Position numbers and translations under genes: made by a program. From Chlorobiales bacterium (GTDB lineage Bacteria > Bacteroidota > Chlorobiia > Chlorobiales > Chlorobiaceae), in contig JAKSDC010000149.1 in assembly GCA_022360275.1 (NCBI GenBank), positions 1 to 5,031 of the forward strand: 5,031 bases of DNA, read 5' to 3'. This document shows positions 1 through 5,031 of this stretch, piece after piece; position 1 is the first letter of the stretch; each line of letters starts with the position of its first letter. Under the pieces are notes generated by a model, which had not been told where the DNA came from, searched no databases, and saw only the letters and a program-made list of their open reading frames with translations.

Positions 1-885
1 ACTGTTCCAGATATCCTCGAAGTCCATCTCGAACAAGTTGCCAAAATTCAGCACGTCAGGATCCGGCTGCAGGCAGCACGGAGAAACAAAACCGTCCCAG
101 GTGATGTTGCAGCCATACAACGGCCATCGACAACGCCACGAAAAATCAGGAGCACCCAATAAAGGATACAGGAAACGGATGCCGAGCTTTGACGCCAAAG
201 CCTCTGCTGACTGCGTTGCTTGCCAATACCGATCATAATCATCTTTCTCCCGATCCCCCACAGCGAAATAATCAGCTGGAAGAAAGCTTCCGTTGAGGTT
301 CTGCAGGTAAACCTCATCCAGACCAAGATCCGCAGCCAACTCAATTACCTTGCCTATACTATCGATGGCAGACCGCACTGTAACTACTGCAAGCGCCAGT
401 TTGATATTCCGATAATCACCTTTGGAGCGAATCTCTGCGAGGATAGCGATATTTGAGAGGACTTTTTCTATAGTCGATCCTGGACGGAGGCGCCTGAATT
501 CGGACGGATCGAGGGTGTCGATGGACAGATTGACACGATTGACCCCCGCATCGAGCAAAACCTTTGCCCTTTCCAGACTCAAAAAAGAGGCATTGGTATT
601 TGTACCGACACGCATTCTCTGGGAACGAGCATATTGGATCATCGACGGCAGTTCCTTATTCAGTAAAGGCTCACCGACGCCCTGCAAATGAATGTACGGC
701 ACTTCCGGCAAGCGGTCAAGCACTACCCGGAACCGATCAAGGCACATATCTCCTTCCGGTCTGGTCCAATGTGTCCGCCGGCAATACCCGCACGTGAAAT
801 TGCAACGGTTGGTCGGTTCGATTTGAATTCGGCGCAGTATCGCCTTTTCAGGGACAACAGCCTGCAAAAGTTGGCTTTCACTCAT
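1..885 (-). CDS. Radical SAM enzyme with C-terminal SPASM/Twitch region (3' end beyond window)
   Basis: The 295 visible codons are open with no stop before the left edge, so the protein is C-terminally incomplete here. The radical SAM cluster motif CNFTCGYC lies at residues 28-35 (C28, C32, C35, binding the [4Fe-4S] cluster that cleaves S-adenosylmethionine), preceded by EPTNR. QGVGEPLL (68-75) fits the GGEP-type SAM-binding strand, and NLSIDTLDP (118-126) is typical of later barrel strands. Near the end, C252, C259 and C270-C271 in an arrangement ending DGFVSPCC, followed by FGNLFEMDFEDIWNS, match the start of a SPASM/Twitch auxiliary-cluster domain; the last cysteines would lie outside the window. 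The enzyme should be cytoplasmic. SPASM proteins often modify peptides or amino acids, but the substrate cannot be read from this sequence. Start 885 is chosen because GAGGA sits 6 nt upstream; an in-frame ATG at 897 is possible. It overlaps the upstream ligase gene by 8 bases, suggesting translational coupling. Confidence 0.93.
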   Translation of the reverse strand, partial: MSESQLLQAVVPEKAILRRIQIEPTNRCNFTCGYCRRTHWTRPEGDMCLDRFRVVLDRLPEVPYIHLQGVGEPLLNKELPSMIQYARSQRMRVGTNTNASFLSLERAKVLLDAGVNRVNLSIDTLDPSEFRRLRPGSTIEKVLSNIAILAEIRSKGDYRNIKLALAVVTVRSAIDSIGKVIELAADLGLDEVYLQNLNGSFLPADYFAVGDREKDDYDRYWQATQSAEALASKLGIRFLYPLLGAPDFSWRCRWPLYGCNITWDGFVSPCCLQPDPDVLNFGNLFEMDFEDIWNS

Positions 886-2806
886 GGATTTCCTCATTAA
901 GCACCTGGCTGATGGCACCAAGCATCGAATCGCGGGATTCGAAAATGCGCGTTCTGTCATGACCGAACAAACGTTCGGCATGTGCTTGAAGCGGATGGTC
1001 CTTCACAAACCACACCTTACCATGCAGATGGTAACGCAACAGGTCCAATGCCTGAGGCTCCTTCTCACATTCGTCAGGCCAGCCGCTGAGCACTATGTTG
1101 TGAATGAATTGCAGCGGCAGACCCTGGCTCCCGATAGTATTGAGATCTCCAGCCAAAAGCAGTGCTGTCACCGATGGATCAATGAGGAGGGCACGGACTC
1201 CCGAAAGAGATCCCTTTCCGCCATCCCCAATCCGGTCATGGCCGATGAAGACACCATCCCCGGCAACACTGCCCAGTCCGGTCAGAGCGCAATCAGCGCT
1301 TTCGCGTACCTGGCGGATGAGATCCGCCTGATCGTCCCCCAAAACCAGCATCGACGGGATACTGCCATCCCCTTGAACATAGGAACTGAGCAAATGCCGA
1401 TGAAGATGAGTGAGTATCGTTCCCATCTGAGGCTGGGCGTTTACCTCAATGATCGCTGCACCTGCTTCATGCCAAGGTCTGCGGATATCCTGTGTGATGA
1501 AATCGACTGCTGCAATATCAAGGCGCAGCAGCGCAGCAGCACGTTTGACCAAACTAAGGTAAGAAGGATCGACCTCATGTGTCTCCAATATGATTGCATC
1601 TCCGCCGGTGCTTACATTAGCAGCTTTTCGCAAAGCGATGAATTGCCCTGCCGGCGGAACGGCGCTAAGGCTCAGTCCGGCTCGCTTGAGCAGAAACCGA
1701 GCTTCATCGTCGATGACAATTGGCTTCATGATCGAAAAACGGCTGGAGGAGCGTCTCGGATCAGCATTTGTTTGTTCGATGAGTGCATCCACCGTCGAAG
1801 CACCATCTCCGGTCACCCCTGCAGGAAGGCGCTGCACAATAGCAAGGGGTTCTCCACGGAATAGCGTGATACGAAATGCTGTTCCTTCAAGATGACGCTC
1901 CAGCATGATATTCGCTGAAAGCTTACTTGCCTGCTTAAATGCAGCATACACCTCATTATCATTACGCAAGTCAGCATGTACCCCTGCACCTTGATCACGG
2001 TCCGCTGGTTTCACCACTACGGGGTAACCTACCTTCCGGGCCAGTGAAACCGCATCTGTCATGCTCTTTACACGTCTGCCAACAGGCACCGGCAAACCGC
2101 CGATACTCAAAGTTGCGGCAGTTAAAAGTTTGTTTTTCGCATGTCCCACGCCGATGGAAGGCGTCTCATCGGTAATGCTGCTATTGAACCACCGCCCTCT
2201 TGCACCCCAACCGTATTGGAATACCCCTCCCGGCAATGAAAGAATCGGTATACCAAGGGCATGGGCTGCTTTGATGAAACGGATGTTGTTCGTCCCGCCC
2301 GGAGCCACCGAACGGAGTCGCTGAAGTAACTGGCCGAGTGTTTTCTGCTGCTTGACAGAGAGTTCCTGCTGTTCAGGATCCAGCTTGTTGAGCACTTGTA
2401 AAAGCCATTCCAGTACGAGTTTCGCCGCACGAGGTTCAAGCGACGGGAAAACCACTTGGAAGAGGTCTGCCTGTTTCTCGGACTTTTCGTCAACGCAAAG
2501 AGACAGTTCTTTGACCTGTACCGATCCGAGCACCGGTATTCCTGCAGATTCCTGAAGCCCTGCAACAGCAGCCCCTATGGCTTTTGCAAAACCAATGCGG
2601 CCACCGGCTTTTGCAGCATCGATTTCAGCCAAATGTTCAGGCGGAAGATGGGGTTCCAGCAGCCGAAAAAAGTGTCGAATTGACTCGGTATCATCGGCGA
2701 CAGCACCTAACCGGATTTGAGCGGCCAGTGATGGCTGGGCCATACCCAGCGTATACCCTGGCATTATATCAACGGGGCCGTATTCAATCGTCGGTGAACT
2801 GCTCAT
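878..2806 (-). CDS. CphA2-like cyanophycin-synthetase-type ATP-grasp ligase with degenerate Mur domain
   Basis: The protein has 642 residues. Residues 1-200 resemble the N domain of cyanophycin synthetases. Residues 210-470 are an ATP-grasp domain: VVVKPADRDQGAGV (263-276, with K266 and the glycine loop), the hinge MLERHLEGTAFRIT (301-314), GDGASTV (333-339), NVSTGG (397-402), and the metal-binding strand IIEVNAQP (452-459, E454 and N456). This fold joins an amino group to an acyl-phosphate made with ATP. Residues 484-575 align with the start of the CphA Mur-ligase domain: AGDGVFIGHDRIGDGG, then LLIDPSV, then GLPL. The expected P-loop (GTNGKTT type) is replaced by LGDDQADL, and the rest of the Mur ligase is missing; full CphA is roughly 870 residues or more. 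This one-active-site layout resembles CphA2, which polymerises beta-Asp-Arg, but the substrate here is unproven; a specialised peptide ligase is equally possible. The ATG at 2806 has AAGG directly against it, poor spacing. It is cytoplasmic, with no signal peptide or membrane segment. Confidence 0.9.
   Translation of the reverse strand: MSSSPTIEYGPVDIMPGYTLGMAQPSLAAQIRLGAVADDTESIRHFFRLLEPHLPPEHLAEIDAAKAGGRIGFAKAIGAAVAGLQESAGIPVLGSVQVKELSLCVDEKSEKQADLFQVVFPSLEPRAAKLVLEWLLQVLNKLDPEQQELSVKQQKTLGQLLQRLRSVAPGGTNNIRFIKAAHALGIPILSLPGGVFQYGWGARGRWFNSSITDETPSIGVGHAKNKLLTAATLSIGGLPVPVGRRVKSMTDAVSLARKVGYPVVVKPADRDQGAGVHADLRNDNEVYAAFKQASKLSANIMLERHLEGTAFRITLFRGEPLAIVQRLPAGVTGDGASTVDALIEQTNADPRRSSSRFSIMKPIVIDDEARFLLKRAGLSLSAVPPAGQFIALRKAANVSTGGDAIILETHEVDPSYLSLVKRAAALLRLDIAAVDFITQDIRRPWHEAGAAIIEVNAQPQMGTILTHLHRHLLSSYVQGDGSIPSMLVLGDDQADLIRQVRESADCALTGLGSVAGDGVFIGHDRIGDGGKGSLSGVRALLIDPSVTALLLAGDLNTIGSQGLPLQFIHNIVLSGWPDECEKEPQALDLLRYHLHGKVWFVKDHPLQAHAERLFGHDRTRIFESRDSMLGAISQVLNEEIHE
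891..895 (-). promoter_or_regulatory. Ribosome binding site of the radical SAM gene
   Basis: On the minus strand GAGGA precedes the ATG at 885; the spacing from GAGG to the ATG is 6 nt. It lies within the last codons of the upstream ligase gene and decides the start in favour of 885. The alternative in-frame ATG at 897 shares its G with this site and has no purine-rich stretch of its own. Confidence 0.7.
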
Positions 2807-2995
2807 CCTTACAACATATATACTTTTTTTACTACCGGAGACTGATTTTGGTTACCAGCCGTACACGTATCGTTTTTGTCAAAGGGATAAGCATGGACAA
2901 TAGGCTAAGGACCTATCCCGAAACGATCCAGGTAGCCATCATGGCAATGGCCGACACTAATATAATTATCGTTAATCTGTTTGTAAAAGCCATAA
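2807..2995. other. AT-rich leader of the ligase operon
   Basis: No supported gene lies here. The promoter of the leftward ligase operon should be within it. TTGACA, a perfect -35 hexamer, reads on the minus strand at 2882-2877, but no good -10 follows at 16-18 bp; the best candidates (GCTGGT, or TAACCA further on) are poor. A 6-bp inverted repeat, GGGATA (2884-2889) and TATCCC (2914-2919), with an inner ATAGG/CCTAT (2900-2904 and 2912-2916), could form a small hairpin after the 3' end of the AbiEii remnant. It lacks a T-run, so I do not call it a terminator. Confidence 0.3.
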
Positions 2996-3557
2996 CTATG
3001 TACATTTTTCTGGCCGTTCATGACTTTTCTGCCCTGAATCAGGTGCCATCCAAATATCCACAAACCTTTTTTTTGCACTGATTGCTTCCATAACAGGAGC
3101 CAGAAATACCTGTAACTGCTGCACAACCTCATCGAACTTATCAGGAACATCATATTCATTACGAAGCCGTTTCCTGAATGCTTTCCATTGCACTTGTTTT
3201 GCAGCAATGAAATCACTCGAAAACACAGCTACAGGCATTACAAGTTCTGTTCCGCGCTGCTCCAGCGTCTGCCTCATAGCTTCACAAAGGCTGTCTCCTT
3301 GAAAATCATACTGTCTGGAAAGCATCCAGATATCATAAAAGTCCTTCATTCTGCTGTTCAGGGTACCAAGCTTGATCATTGCCTCGAACTTTTCAGCTAT
3401 CACGCTTTCCCGGCTGTAACAATACAGCTTTGCTTCAGGAAAATCCAGCAAAGATGGTAATATATGTCTTGATGGATCGGGATAGACCCGGTCTCCAAAA
3501 CCAAGGTCCATCTGTATGATGATACATCACCCCGAACTTTAGACCCTTGTATTCGAC
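2996..3557 (-). pseudogene. Remnant of AbiEii/AbiGii-family nucleotidyltransferase toxin, N-terminus lost
   Basis: The open frame 3511-2996 (171 residues) matches the C-terminal half of the AbiEii toxin family (DUF1814, normally about 250-300 residues). Family signatures are MDLGFGDRVYPDP (1-13), SLLDFPEAKLYCYSRESVIAEKFEAMIKLG (20-49 region), the motif NSRMKDFYDIW (52-62), and the end FLAPVMEAISAKKRF. The N-terminal catalytic motifs (a GG loop and a DxD metal site), which would lie well upstream of residue 1, are absent. In a different frame at 3557-3528 the minus strand reads VEYKGLKFGV, which fits the Y-x-G strand just before the DLGFGD strand. That implies a frameshift plus loss of several codons. 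Stops TGA and TAA interrupt the upstream frames. In intact systems this toxin pairs with an AbiEi antitoxin; none is visible. ATG 3511 lies mid-domain, so the short frame is unlikely to make a working protein. The decay call is strong; the exact upstream limit is a guess. Confidence 0.8.
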
Positions 3558-3614
3558 AATCAACAACGATTACTCATCTCGCCTTCTGCCCTGCTCATTT
3601 CTTTACATTGATTC

Positions 3615-3643
3615 TTGCATCTCAATCGAAGAATAACTATCAT
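3615..3643 (+). promoter_or_regulatory. Candidate vapBC promoter
   Basis: TTGCAT (3615-3620) and TATCAT (3638-3643) are separated by 17 bp. The -10 has one mismatch to TATAAT; the -35 keeps only the TTG. The -10 touches the 16-bp palindrome starting at 3642, which would fit autorepression by antitoxin blocking polymerase. Prediction by eye only. Confidence 0.4.
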
Positions 3644-3657
3644 TGATATATATCAAT
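3642..3657. promoter_or_regulatory. Perfect 16-bp palindrome, likely VapB operator
   Basis: ATTGATATATATCAAT is its own reverse complement over all 16 bases. It ends 22 bases before the vapB ATG and abuts the candidate -10. VapB antitoxins of this family bind palindromic DNA next to their own promoter, so this is the obvious autoregulatory operator. The role is inferred from position. Confidence 0.65.
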
Positions 3658-3669
3658 TGATTTTACTTT

Positions 3670-3674
3670 GGAGG
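3670..3674 (+). promoter_or_regulatory. Ribosome binding site of vapB
   Basis: GGAGG is a full Shine-Dalgarno core, 5 nt from the ATG at 3680 and 8 nt from the second ATG at 3683. A TTG at 3668 is in frame but overlaps this site, so it is not the start; translation begins at 3680 or 3683. Confidence 0.75.
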
Positions 3675-3679
3675 ATAGT

Positions 3680-3916
3680 ATGATGGATACAGCACGCATT
3701 TTTCAATCCGGCCGTAGCCAGGCTGTGCGCTTACCAAAAGAATACCGGTTTCAAGGAAAGGAAGTCTATGTAAAACATTTTGGTAATGGCGTTCTTCTTC
3801 TGCCAATCGACAAATCTTGGGACACATTGGAAGCTGCTCTGCGGGAATTTGAACCTGGATTTCACCTTGAGCGTGAACAACCTGCTGTTGAGGAACGGGA
3901 GGAGATTGCTTCATGA
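3680..3916 (+). CDS. vapB: VapB/VagC-type antitoxin (AbrB/SpoVT-fold)
   Basis: This 78-residue protein is the antitoxin of a type II toxin-antitoxin pair. Residues 4-42, containing ARIFQSGRSQAVRLPKEYRF and then EVYVKHFGNGVLLLP, are the swapped-hairpin AbrB/MazE-like DNA-binding domain typical of VagC and MvpA proteins. Residues 43-78 (DKSWDTLEAALREF and an acidic tail) are the usual toxin-wrapping segment; W47 and F57 are likely anchors in the VapC groove. It should neutralise VapC and, with it, repress its own operon through the palindromes just upstream. Its stop overlaps the vapC start as ATGA (3913-3916), the standard antitoxin-first arrangement with translational coupling. The start at 3680 follows GGAGG by 5 nt; 3683 would remove one methionine. 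The gene looks complete and undamaged. Confidence 0.93.
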   Translation: MMDTARIFQSGRSQAVRLPKEYRFQGKEVYVKHFGNGVLLLPIDKSWDTLEAALREFEPGFHLEREQPAVEEREEIAS

Positions 3917-4311
3917 GCTATCTGCTGGACACCAATATCTGCATCTACATCATCAATTCCCGACCTGAAACAGTATTGCAACGATTTCGGAAGGAACGCA
4001 TTGGAAATATCGGCATATCAAGCATTACGGCTTCAGAGTTGACCTATGGTGTTATCAAGAGTGGATCGGCAAGGAACCGAATGGCACTGGAAATGTTTCT
4101 GGCACCGCTTGAAATCCATCCATTCGATGAATCGGTTATCTGGCATTACGGTGAAGTTCGAACTGATCTTGAAAAACAAGGCAAACCTATTGGTGCCCTG
4201 GATACCATGATTGCAGCGCATGCTCTCGCCTTGAACTCAATCCTCGTAACGAATAATACCCGTGAGTTCAACCGGGTAGAGGGCCTGCATTATGAAAACT
4301 GGGCTCAGTAG
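3913..4311 (+). CDS. vapC: VapC toxin, PIN-domain ribonuclease
   Basis: This 132-residue protein is full length for a VapC/MvpT-type toxin. The PIN-domain acidic residues that bind Mg2+ are present: D6 in LLDTN, E42 in ITASELTYG and D97 in GALDTMIAAHAL. The C-terminal block VTNNTREFNRVEGLHYENW (112-130) is typical of this subfamily, where N115 stands at the position of the fourth acidic residue in some other PIN proteins. Studied enteric relatives cleave initiator tRNA-fMet in the anticodon loop and stop translation; the target here is not proven. GGGAGGAG at 3897-3904 lies 8 nt before the ATG and within vapB, so the two are coupled. All catalytic positions are intact, so the toxin should be active when free of VapB. 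Confidence 0.94.
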   Translation: MSYLLDTNICIYIINSRPETVLQRFRKERIGNIGISSITASELTYGVIKSGSARNRMALEMFLAPLEIHPFDESVIWHYGEVRTDLEKQGKPIGALDTMIAAHALALNSILVTNNTREFNRVEGLHYENWAQ

Positions 4312-4384
4312 ATATGCTGATTAAGGTAGCAAGATCAATAATGTCTTTATCATGCACTTTGTTTATCGACAAAAGAATTGAGAT

Positions 4385-4714
4385 TTAGGGTTTCTCCGTT
4401 TCAATTGCTTTTTCCTTCCAGCTCTCAATCTGATTTTTCACTTCATCTAAATGTGAATCATTTATTATGGTCAAATAGCGTAATGCTTCCGCTCCTTGTG
4501 ATTTTGCTTCTTGCAAATTTCCTTTCCGGTAGAATGTATAAGCAAGGTTAAACTGAGCGTGGCCCAAAAGTCGATGGTTGTTAATGCGCTTATAATATTC
4601 AATCACCTCGGTTAAGAGCGCGATCGCATCGTTATATGGACCGGTATCAGCGTACATTAAGCCACAATTACCTAACGCACGATATCTGGTAATGGATCCA
4701 ATCCGCTCAAAAAG
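4385..4714 (-). pseudogene. C-terminal remnant of a tetratricopeptide-repeat (TPR) protein
   Basis: The frame reads 109 residues from just after a TAG (4717-4715) to a TAA at 4387-4385. Residues 13-44 (ALGNCGLMYADTGPY, then AIALLTEVIEYYKRI) and about 52-85 (GHAQFNLAYTFYRKGNLQEAKSQG, then ALRYLTII) are two TPR helix pairs with the usual G-x-Y and A-x-x-L spacing, followed by a charged C-terminal helix. Repeat-like sequence (LFERIGSITRYRALGN) continues upstream of the only ATG (4657), which lies inside a repeat. No ATG, GTG or TTG precedes it in frame, and stops TAG and TAA lie beyond. The gene has therefore lost its 5' part and probably many repeats. TPRs mediate protein contacts; the function of the parent protein cannot be inferred. 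An alternative is a 90-residue protein starting at 4657, but no good ribosome binding site supports it. Confidence 0.7.
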
Positions 4715-4804
4715 CTAAGCGGTTTAAATTGCTGTGTAGATAGAGATTTTATCGATTTTCGCAATAAAACCAAGGTATAAATCAGTTTTATGCAAAACAA
4801 CTGC
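4715..4804. other. AT-rich spacer between TPR remnant and toxin pseudogene
   Basis: No gene is supported in either direction. On the minus strand the TPR frame is closed by TAG and TAA here, and no convincing TPR sequence resumes in the other frames, so the missing 5' part appears deleted rather than merely shifted. No insertion-sequence ends or direct repeats are visible at the boundary. Confidence 0.4.
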
Positions 4805-4833
4805 TTGCGAACTTATAGCATATATGCTATTTT
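4805..4833 (+). promoter_or_regulatory. Candidate promoter of the HigB-like toxin relic
   Basis: TTGCGA (4805-4810) lies 17 bp from TATTTT (4828-4833), which is preceded by TGC as in an extended -10. The 16-bp palindrome fills most of the spacer and reaches the -10. Transcription would begin almost at the ATG (4839), so the message would be nearly leaderless; no Shine-Dalgarno is present. By-eye prediction only. Confidence 0.35.
4815..4830. promoter_or_regulatory. Perfect 16-bp palindrome, likely toxin-antitoxin operator
   Basis: ATAGCATATATGCTAT is its own reverse complement. A further half-site GCTAT recurs at 4843-4847, just inside the coding region. It differs from the vapB palindrome, so it probably served the antitoxin of the adjacent HigB/Gp49-type locus, which would lie beyond the right edge. 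Role inferred from position only. Confidence 0.55.
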
Positions 4834-4838
4834 TGATA

Positions 4839-5031
4839 ATGAGCTATACAATCAGCTTTTATAACAGCAGCGTCCAGAAAGAGATTTATGGCTAGCCAAC
4901 CGGCATTTACGCAAAGTTTCTACGGATAGCCGAACAAATTGAAATCAGTTGACCAAATCTTGGGTTGCCTTATACCCGAGCGTTAGGTGAAGGGTTATTC
5001 GAGATTCGAGCAAAAGGGCCAGAAGGAATTG
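4839..5031 (+). pseudogene. RelE/HigB-type (phage Gp49-like) toxin gene broken by two stop codons, 3' end beyond window
   Basis: Read straight through in one frame from the ATG at 4839, the sequence gives MSYTISFYNSSVQKEIYG, TAG (4893-4895), PTGIYAKFLRIAEQIEIS, TGA (4950-4952), PNLGLPYTRALGEGLFEIR, then AKGPEGI to the edge. This is the N-terminal two thirds of a Gp49-like mRNA-interferase toxin (about 110 residues). The family usually has LPYSRALG-GLFELR and a KG-x-G loop in these places. Both stops fall where single-base changes would restore family-like residues: TGG (Trp) or similar for TAG, and GGA (Gly) for TGA. The frame is otherwise intact, so loss is by point mutation, not frameshift, and looks recent. 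No product can be made unless the stops are suppressed. An HTH antitoxin (HigA-like) normally follows and would be off the right edge. Confidence 0.8.

Larger units (their letters stand above)
3607..3660. repeat. Array of ATTGA/TCAAT half-sites upstream of vapB
   Basis: Five copies of one half-site occur in 54 bases: ATTGA at 3607-3611, 3642-3646 and 3656-3660, and its reverse complement TCAAT at 3622-3626 and 3653-3657. They form an outer inverted repeat with a 10-bp gap (3607-3626), the perfect 16-bp palindrome (3642-3657) and the 8-bp palindrome TCAATTGA (3653-3660). Multiple half-sites suit the dimeric AbrB-fold antitoxin, as in other VapBC operators that bind several VapB dimers bridged by VapC. 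That it serves as operator is inference. Confidence 0.6.

Noticed and set aside
48..344. 98-codon minus-strand frame
   Set aside because: Same strand but wrong frame within the radical SAM gene; the cysteine-rich SPASM sequence is in the other frame.
884..1864. 326-codon open frame on the plus strand
   Set aside because: It is wholly antisense to the strongly conserved ATP-grasp and Mur-like domains, has no recognisable protein features and arises from codon bias of the real gene.
2122..2565. 147-codon minus-strand frame
   Set aside because: It lies inside the ligase gene in another frame, where the ligase N domain is continuous and matches its family.
2884..2919. Inverted repeat GGGATA/TATCCC with inner ATAGG/CCTAT, considered as a terminator
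   Set aside because: The stem is short, the loop long, and no T-run follows on either strand.
2935..2945. Short inverted repeat GCCAT-c-ATGGC
   Set aside because: Only 5-bp arms, no promoter nearby; easily chance.
2893..3081. Small plus-strand frame of 62 codons with AAGGG upstream
   Set aside because: It overlaps the conserved end of the AbiEii remnant in antisense and has no recognisable features. A small protein cannot be excluded, but the evidence is too thin.
3668..3679. TTG at 3668 as the vapB start
   Set aside because: It overlaps the GGAGG ribosome binding site; family members start at the methionine before the TAR-IF motif.
4314..4388. 24-codon plus-strand frame after vapC
   Set aside because: No ribosome binding site and no recognisable sequence; it fills a short convergent spacer.

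Overview
The window is a bacterial chromosomal segment with two parts. The left 2.8 kb is a compact leftward (minus-strand) operon that looks intact. The right 2.2 kb is more AT-rich and mixes one intact toxin-antitoxin pair with three decayed genes. Shine-Dalgarno sites are good, ATG starts predominate and coding is dense, so this is a bacterium of moderate GC. VapBC, AbiEii-type and Gp49-type genes next to TPR genes are common in Gram-negative lineages such as Chlorobi, Proteobacteria and cyanobacteria, but nothing here fixes the taxon.

Left part, transcription right to left. A 642-residue cyanophycin-synthetase-like protein (2806 to 878) has the N domain and a well-kept ATP-grasp domain. 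Its Mur-ligase domain is short and has lost the P-loop. This architecture resembles CphA2, the short cyanophycin synthetase type that polymerises beta-Asp-Arg. The next gene overlaps its last 8 bases. It encodes a radical SAM enzyme with a CxxxCxxC cluster site and the beginning of a C-terminal SPASM/Twitch region (885 to 1), and it runs off the left edge. It has no stop codon inside the window, so a simple ORF scan misses it. The tight overlap implies that the amino-acid or peptide ligase and the radical SAM enzyme are made together. They are plausibly two steps of one pathway making or modifying a small peptide-like product. I do not recognise this pair as a characterised system.

Right part. 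From 2996 to about 3557 (minus) lies the C-terminal half of an AbiEii/AbiGii-type nucleotidyltransferase toxin, cut off from its catalytic N-terminus. Next is an intact plus-strand vapB-vapC pair (3680 to 4311), preceded by an array of ATTGA/TCAAT half-sites that includes a perfect 16-bp palindrome, a likely autoregulatory operator. Then comes the 5'-truncated tail of a TPR protein (4714 to 4385, minus). Last is the start of a RelE/HigB (Gp49-like) toxin gene (4839 onward, plus) carrying two in-frame stop codons, preceded by a different perfect 16-bp palindrome. This half looks like a toxin/defence gene graveyard in which only VapBC remains complete.

No RNA genes, CRISPR arrays, insertion sequences or replication origins could be seen.
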